From Acidobacteriota bacterium (GTDB lineage Bacteria > Acidobacteriota > Blastocatellia > Pyrinomonadales > Pyrinomonadaceae): a DNA stretch of 48,462 bases. The translations under genes and the position numbers were made by a program. Under the pieces are notes generated by a model. The model made no database searches. It had not been told where the DNA came from and saw only the letters and a program-made list of their open reading frames with translations. Of the stretch, positions 44,001 through 48,462 are shown piece by piece (position 1 is the first letter of the stretch; each line of letters opens with the position of its first letter). The stretch is taken from contig JAFAZX010000059.1 of NCBI GenBank assembly GCA_019239425.1, forward strand, positions 1-48,462, read 5' to 3'.

Positions 44001-44873
44001 ATGAATCATCCCCCGCGCAGACAGCTCTGCTTACTTGCGGCCATCCTGCTCGCGTCTTCTCTTATCTACGGCTGTTCCTCGAAACCGACGAACGAGCACC
44101 GCTACGAGTTGAAGGGCAGGGTCGTCTCAATCGACCGCGCGAAGGGCGAGGTGACGGTCGACCACGAGGACGTGAAGGGCTACATGCCGGCCATGACGAT
44201 GGCCTTCCCCCTGCGCGACGCCGAGGCGCTCAAGGTCTTGGAGGCGGGCGACGGGTTGCAGGCCTCGCTCGTCATCACGGACGAGGGCTACTGGCTCGAC
44301 ACGCCGGTCATCACGAAGAGCATCCCGGGCGTCAGCCCCGCCGCGCCGCCCGCCGGGGCCTCCGAGCCGCAGCCCGGCGCAGAGGTGCCCGACGTGAAGC
44401 TGGTCAACCAGGACGGGCGCCCCTTCAGTTTGAAGCAGTTCAGGGGGCGCGCGCTCGTCGTCACCTTCGTCTACACGCGGTGCCCCCTGCCGGACTACTG
44501 CCCCCTGATGAGCGCGAACTTCGCGCAGCTCAACTCGGCCCTGCTGAAGGAGGAGGCGCTCGGCGGGCGGGCGCACCTTCTGAGCGTGACGCTCGACCCG
44601 GAGTACGACAGGCCCTCGGTGCTCAGGGCGTACGGCGCGACTTACGCGGGCGGCAGGTTCGACAGATGGGATTTCGCGACCGGCGACCCGGCCGAGGTGA
44701 GGCGTCTGGCGGAGTTCTGCGGGTTGACCTATAAGGCCGAGGGCGGCCAGGTCGTACACTCTCTGAGGACGGCAGTCGTCGCGCCCGACGGCAAGCTGTT
44801 GAAGATTTATCGCGGGAACGAGTGGAAGCCGGACGAGGTGTTGGGTGATTTAAGAAATCTGCCGGCGTCGTAA
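44001..44873 (+). CDS. SCO1/SenC lipoprotein with N-terminal CusF-like copper domain
   Basis: 290 residues from the ATG at 44001. A lipoprotein signal peptide ends LIYGC. Next is a CusF-like small copper-binding domain (about 30-110; YELKGRVVSIDRAKGEVTVD then GYMPAMTMAFPL, with Met residues as Cu(I) ligands). An Ala/Pro linker leads to a SCO thioredoxin-like domain (about 125-290) with FVYTRCPLPDYCPLMS and the distal His in VVHSLRTAVV. SCO proteins deliver copper to cytochrome oxidase. The two cysteines are separated by five residues rather than the classical three. No oxidase genes are adjacent. Confidence 0.92.
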   Translation: MNHPPRRQLCLLAAILLASSLIYGCSSKPTNEHRYELKGRVVSIDRAKGEVTVDHEDVKGYMPAMTMAFPLRDAEALKVLEAGDGLQASLVITDEGYWLDTPVITKSIPGVSPAAPPAGASEPQPGAEVPDVKLVNQDGRPFSLKQFRGRALVVTFVYTRCPLPDYCPLMSANFAQLNSALLKEEALGGRAHLLSVTLDPEYDRPSVLRAYGATYAGGRFDRWDFATGDPAEVRRLAEFCGLTYKAEGGQVVHSLRTAVVAPDGKLLKIYRGNEWKPDEVLGDLRNLPAS

Positions 44874-44880
44874 AAACAAT

Positions 44881-44955
44881 TTCACCACAGAGACACAGAG
44901 GCACAGCTTGTTGAGCTATTAACTCCAAGCTGTGCCTCTGTGTCTCTGTGGTGAA
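44881..44955. repeat. Family A palindrome, copy 5, at a convergent gene junction
   Basis: TTCACCACAGAGACACAGAG plus GCACAGCTTG pairs almost perfectly with CAAGCTGTGCCTCTGTGTCT plus CTGTGGTGAA. The loop TTGAGCTATTAACTCCAA can pair further. It lies between the ends of the SCO gene (plus) and etfA (minus), 8 bases from each stop. Confidence 0.92.
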
Positions 44956-44962
44956 AAATCTT

Positions 44963-45940
44963 TCAGCCCTTCAGCTTCTGTATCTCCTCCGTCAACGTCG
45001 GCACGACTTCGAAGAGGTCGCCGACGATGCCGTAGTCGGCGATGTCGAAGATGGGGGCCTCCGGGTCTTTGTTGACGGCGACAATCGTCCCCGCGTTCTT
45101 CATCCCGACGAGGTGCTGGATGGCGCCCGAGATGCCGAGCGCGATGTAGAGTTTCGGCGCGACCGTCTGCCCCGACGAACCTATCTGCCGGTCGATGGGG
45201 AGCCATCCCGCGTCGCAGATGGGGCGCGACGCCGCGATGTCGCCGCCTAGGAGTTCCGCCAGCTTCTGTGCCAGCGCGATGTTCTCCTGGCTCTTGATGC
45301 CGCGGCCGATGGCGACGATGATCTCCGTCTTCGTCAAATCGACCGCCGCCTTCACCTCCTGGAAAGGGGCCTCGGGCTGCATGCGGACTTCGCCGACCTC
45401 GACCTGCACGGACTCGACCTGTGCGCCCTCGCCGCGCTCGGCCTGGTCGCCGCGGTAGGCGCCCGACTGGAAGGTCGCGAAGACCGTCCCCTCGCCGCGC
45501 GCCGTCACGTCCGCGTCCATCTTGCCCTGGAAGAGCCGGCGCGTGAAGACGACGCCGCCGCCCTCGGCCTTCATGCGGATGCAGTCGCTGACCAGCCCCT
45601 TGCCGAAACGCGCCGCGAGCTTCGGCGCGAAGTCGCGGACGAGGTACGTGTGCGGGAAGATGACGAACGCGGGGTCGCGCTGCTTCACGACCTGCTCGAA
45701 GGCGTCGGCGTAGGCGTCGGGCGTGTAGTCGGCCAGCTTCGGGTTCTCGGCCGAGAGGACGCCGGCCAGCTTGAAGCCGGTCACCTCGTTCGCGAAGGTC
45801 GCGTCCGCGCCGAGCACGACCGCGGTCACTTCCTGGCCGGTTCCCGCGCCCAACTCCTGCGCCGCGGCCACGGCCTCGTAGGAGACTTTGTTAATCGCAC
45901 CCTGCCGGTGCTCGATGAAGACGAGTATTCCGTTGCTCAT
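44963..45940 (-). CDS. etfA: Electron transfer flavoprotein alpha subunit
   Basis: 325 residues. The N-terminal half forms domain I (GILVFIEHRQGAINKVSYEA). The C-terminal FAD-binding domain shows VAIGRGIKSQENIALAQKLA, ASRPICDAGWLPIDRQIGSS, GQTVAPKLYIALGISGAIQH and VAVNKDPEAPIFDIADYGIV. With EtfB it carries electrons from acyl-CoA and other dehydrogenases to the quinone pool via ETF:quinone oxidoreductase. It starts 6 bases after etfB and ends beside a family A palindrome. Confidence 0.97.
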   Translation of the reverse strand: MSNGILVFIEHRQGAINKVSYEAVAAAQELGAGTGQEVTAVVLGADATFANEVTGFKLAGVLSAENPKLADYTPDAYADAFEQVVKQRDPAFVIFPHTYLVRDFAPKLAARFGKGLVSDCIRMKAEGGGVVFTRRLFQGKMDADVTARGEGTVFATFQSGAYRGDQAERGEGAQVESVQVEVGEVRMQPEAPFQEVKAAVDLTKTEIIVAIGRGIKSQENIALAQKLAELLGGDIAASRPICDAGWLPIDRQIGSSGQTVAPKLYIALGISGAIQHLVGMKNAGTIVAVNKDPEAPIFDIADYGIVGDLFEVVPTLTEEIQKLKG

Positions 45941-45946
45941 GTTTGC

Positions 45947-46720
45947 TTAGATAACTCTTGCTTCGTTGCGGAGTTTTTCGGCGAGCTGCGCCGCGCCCTT
46001 CTTGGCGTCGCCGTCGCCGAGGAACTGCGTCTGCTTCTGCTTGAGCGGGAGGTAGACGCGCTCGACGGTCTGGAACTCGCTTTCGCCCGGGGCGACGGCC
46101 GGCTGGACTTCGCGAATCTCCTTCTTCTTCGCGGCCATGATGCCCTTGAGCGTGGCGTAGCGAATCTGGCTGATGCCCGACTGGATGGTGAGGAGCGCGG
46201 GCGTCTGCATCGTGTACCACTGATACCAGCCGCTCTCCAATTCCCTTTTCACGCGAAGCTGCTCGCCCGACCAGTCGACCTCGATGACGATGGTCGCGTG
46301 CGGCAGGCCCAAAAGCTCGGCGGCGATGACGCCCGTCTGCCCGTAGCCGTGGTCGTCGGACTGCAGACCCGCGAGCACCAAGTCCGGCGACTCGCCGCGC
46401 ACGGCCTCCGCCAAGACCTTCGCCGCGGCGAACGGCCCGGCCTGCCCGAACTCTTCGGTGACGACGTGGACGGCGCGGTCGGCTCCGCGCGCCAGCGCGT
46501 CCTTAATCACGGACTTCGCCCGCTGCGGCCCGAGAGTGACGACGACGACCTCGCCGCCGCCCTTCTTCTCCTTGAGCCGCAGGGCCTCTTCGAGCGCGTA
46601 CCCGTCCGACTCGTTCACCTCGAACGAGAGGTCGCCCTCCTCCACCCACTTCCCGTCCCCGCGCACGCGCAGGACGGCGTCCTTGTTCGGGACTTGCTTC
46701 ATTAAGACGACGATTTTCAT
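45947..46720 (-). CDS. etfB: Electron transfer flavoprotein beta subunit
   Basis: 257 residues starting MKIVVLMKQVPNKDAVLRVR. Conserved parts are NESDGYALEEALRLKEKKGG, LVLAGLQSDDHGYGQTGVIA and the beta-subunit segment GISQIRYATLKGIMAAKKKE. It binds AMP structurally and pairs with EtfA. The ATG is preceded by repeat-derived CTGCCTACTGATTCACC without a Shine-Dalgarno. It lies upstream of etfA in the same operon. Confidence 0.97.
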   Translation of the reverse strand: MKIVVLMKQVPNKDAVLRVRGDGKWVEEGDLSFEVNESDGYALEEALRLKEKKGGGEVVVVTLGPQRAKSVIKDALARGADRAVHVVTEEFGQAGPFAAAKVLAEAVRGESPDLVLAGLQSDDHGYGQTGVIAAELLGLPHATIVIEVDWSGEQLRVKRELESGWYQWYTMQTPALLTIQSGISQIRYATLKGIMAAKKKEIREVQPAVAPGESEFQTVERVYLPLKQKQTQFLGDGDAKKGAAQLAEKLRNEARVI

Positions 46721-46727
46721 GGTGAAT

Positions 46728-46829
46728 CAGTAGGCAGCAGGCGGTAAGAAGGTTCTGGGTGCTGGGTGTTGGGTGTTGGTAAAACCCAGCACCCAGCACC
46801 CAACACCTTGAACCTTCTTACCGCCTACT
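46728..46829. repeat. Composite family C/D heptamer inverted repeat
   Basis: The outer arms are family C-like (CAGTAGGCAGCAGGCGGTAA at the left; CTTACCGCCTACTC at the right). The inner arms are family D: CTGGGTG, CTGGGTG, TTGGGTG, TTGG (from about 46755), inverted as CCCAGCACCCAGCACCCAAC around the loop TAAAA. It occupies the whole etfB-fabF gap and includes the fabF TAG stop. Confidence 0.88.
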
Positions 46830-48096
46830 CTCCTTCATACCTCTTGAAGAGCAGCGCCGCGTTCGTGCCGCCGAAGCCGAAGCTGTTCGAGAGCGCGTAG
46901 TCGAGGCGCGCCTCTCTAGGCTCGTTGGGCACGTAGTCGAGGTCGCATTCCGGGTCAGGGTTGACGTAGTTGATGGTCGGCGCGATGCGCCCGTCGTGGA
47001 TGGCGAGGACGCTGAAGACCGCCTCGATGCCGCCCGCGGCGCCGAGCAGGTGGCCGGTCATCGACTTCGTCGAGCTGACCGCCAGTTTGTAGGCGTGCTC
47101 GCCGAAGGTCTTCTTGATGGCGAGGGTCTCGAACTTGTCGTTGTAGGGCGTCGAGGTGCCGTGCGCGTTGATGTAGCCGACCTGCTCCGGCGAGACGCCC
47201 GCGTCCTTCAAGGCCATCGTCATCACGCGCACCGCGCCCGAGGCGGTCTCGTCCGGCATCGTGATGTGGAAGGCGTCGCCGGTCATGCCGTAGCCGACCA
47301 GCTCGGCGTATATCTTCGCGCCGCGCGCCTTCGCGAACTCCAGCTCTTCGAGGATGAGCAGCCCCGCGCCCTCGCCGATGATGAAGCCGTCGCGGTCGCG
47401 CTCGAACGGGCGCGACGCGTGCTCCGGGTCGTCGTTCCGGGTCGAGAGCGCGCGCATCGCGGCGAAGCCCGCGACCGACATCGGCGTAATCGCCGACTCG
47501 GCGCCGCCGCAGATCATCACGTCGGCGTCGCCGCGCTGGATGATCTTGAGTGAGTCGCCGATGGCGTGCGCGCCGGCCGAGCAGGCCGTGGCCGTCGCCG
47601 AGTTCGGCCCCTTCGCGCCGAAGCGGATGGAGACCTGGCCGGCGGCGAGGTTGACGATGGACGAAGGGATGAAGAAGGGCGAGACGCGGTGCGGGCCTTC
47701 GTCCAGGAGCTTCGAGTGCTCGCGCTCGATGGCCCAGAAGTCGCCGATGCCGCTGCTGATGTAGGTGCCGATGCGCCAGGCGGCCTCCTCGCCGTAGCGC
47801 TCGTAGAGCTTCTGCCCGCGCTCGACGAGCCCCGCGTCGTAGACGGCCTCGTCGGCCGCCGCGACGGCGAAGTGGATGAAGGTGCCCATCTTGCGGGCCT
47901 CCTTCTTCTCGATGAACTTGAGCGGGTCGAAGCCTTTGACCTCGGCGCCGATCTTGACGGAGAACTTCTCCGTGTCGAACTTCTCGATGTAGCCGACGCC
48001 GCTCTTGCCGGACATCAGCGCCGACCAGGTCTCGCCGACGGTGTGCCCACAGGGCGTGACCAGACCCAGGCCCGTTACCACTACGCGACGTTTCAA
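46825..48096 (-). CDS. fabF: Beta-ketoacyl-ACP synthase II
   Basis: Elongates acyl-ACP with malonyl-ACP in fatty acid synthesis. 423 residues starting KRRVVVTGLGLVTPCGHTVG. The active-site Cys lies in TATACSAGAHAIGDSL, the catalytic His residues are in NAHGTSTPYND and STKSMTGHLLGAAGG, and the C-terminus has SNSFGFGGTNAALLF. The start is a TTG at 48096: a strong GGAGGAG (48111-48105) sits 8 bases upstream and no ATG is near. It lies downstream of acpP, as is usual. Confidence 0.97.
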   Translation of the reverse strand: MKRRVVVTGLGLVTPCGHTVGETWSALMSGKSGVGYIEKFDTEKFSVKIGAEVKGFDPLKFIEKKEARKMGTFIHFAVAAADEAVYDAGLVERGQKLYERYGEEAAWRIGTYISSGIGDFWAIEREHSKLLDEGPHRVSPFFIPSSIVNLAAGQVSIRFGAKGPNSATATACSAGAHAIGDSLKIIQRGDADVMICGGAESAITPMSVAGFAAMRALSTRNDDPEHASRPFERDRDGFIIGEGAGLLILEELEFAKARGAKIYAELVGYGMTGDAFHITMPDETASGAVRVMTMALKDAGVSPEQVGYINAHGTSTPYNDKFETLAIKKTFGEHAYKLAVSSTKSMTGHLLGAAGGIEAVFSVLAIHDGRIAPTINYVNPDPECDLDYVPNEPREARLDYALSNSFGFGGTNAALLFKRYEGE

Positions 48097-48222
48097 AGCT
48101 TCTGCTCCTCCGAAGGAGTGCGGACGGCACCAGACCCTTTTTAAGGGGCCGGCGCGCGCCCCCGCGTGACGGCTCGCGCAGGGGCGAAGCGGCCGCGCCC
48201 ACTTTCAGCGCGGCCGACGGCA

Positions 48223-48252
48223 GCGCCGGGACTCTCTGGCGACTCCCGGCGC
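48223..48252. terminator. Hairpin between acpP and fabF, possible attenuator
   Basis: GCGCCGGGA (48223-48231) pairs with TCCCGGCGC (48244-48252) around a 12-base loop, 20 bases after the acpP stop on the minus strand. No U-tract follows, so it may reduce rather than end transcription into fabF, or stabilise the acpP message. Confidence 0.4.
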
Positions 48253-48271
48253 GGGGCCGAAGGGCTGCGGG

Positions 48272-48462
<191 letters not shown>

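Overview
The window is a GC-rich, gene-dense bacterial chromosome segment with 41 protein-coding genes. Two of these run off the ends: a secreted protein at the left and acyl carrier protein at the right. No RNA gene, insertion sequence, CRISPR array or prophage was seen. My best guess is an Acidobacteriota genome, perhaps Blastocatellia. This rests on gene style, the abundance of intergenic palindromes and the mix of Ser/Thr kinase, PocR/GGDEF and SCO-CusF genes. It is an inference without a marker gene.

Left part (1-9067): a minus-strand run of metG, a secreted SAM-methyltransferase-like protein, folE, larC and a sirtuin. These are followed by two visibly lower-GC genes for secreted proteins of unknown function. 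Middle-left (9068-14535): argS, a DAHP synthase, a small receiver-domain protein, an EEP-family hydrolase and a SpoU/TrmH RNA methyltransferase.

The stretch 14731-23467 is a co-directional cell-wall and phospho-signalling cluster: FHA/DUF3662 protein, class B penicillin-binding protein, RodA/FtsW, PP2C phosphatase, Ser/Thr kinase with an SH3-like domain, and a second FHA protein. It holds the same components as the actinobacterial fhaA-pstP-rodA-pbpA-pknB locus, in another order. A serine-hydrolase lipoprotein, an S1/P1 nuclease and an orphan four-helix membrane protein follow.

The stretch 27110-33367 (minus) is a compact signalling operon. In transcription order it encodes a PocR-GAF-GAF-GGDEF cyclase, a 749-residue AAA/HATPase fusion with degraded nucleotide sites, a STAS protein and a GAF-HD-GYP phosphodiesterase. 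It joins c-di-GMP synthesis and breakdown to a partner-switching pair, and is the strongest candidate for an undescribed system here. Next come an oligopeptide ABC transporter (oppF, D, C, B, A) with a second paralogous binding protein, then coaE and folD, a lipoprotein SCO1 with a CusF-like domain, etfA/etfB, fabF and acpP.

The most unusual DNA-level feature is a set of intergenic inverted repeats that nearly fill many gaps between genes. Several families (B, C, D) have arms built of degenerate 7-mers, and another (A, five copies) has arms built of 8-mers. They often touch or include stop codons, sometimes sit directly in front of start codons that lack a Shine-Dalgarno sequence, and can be nested one inside another.
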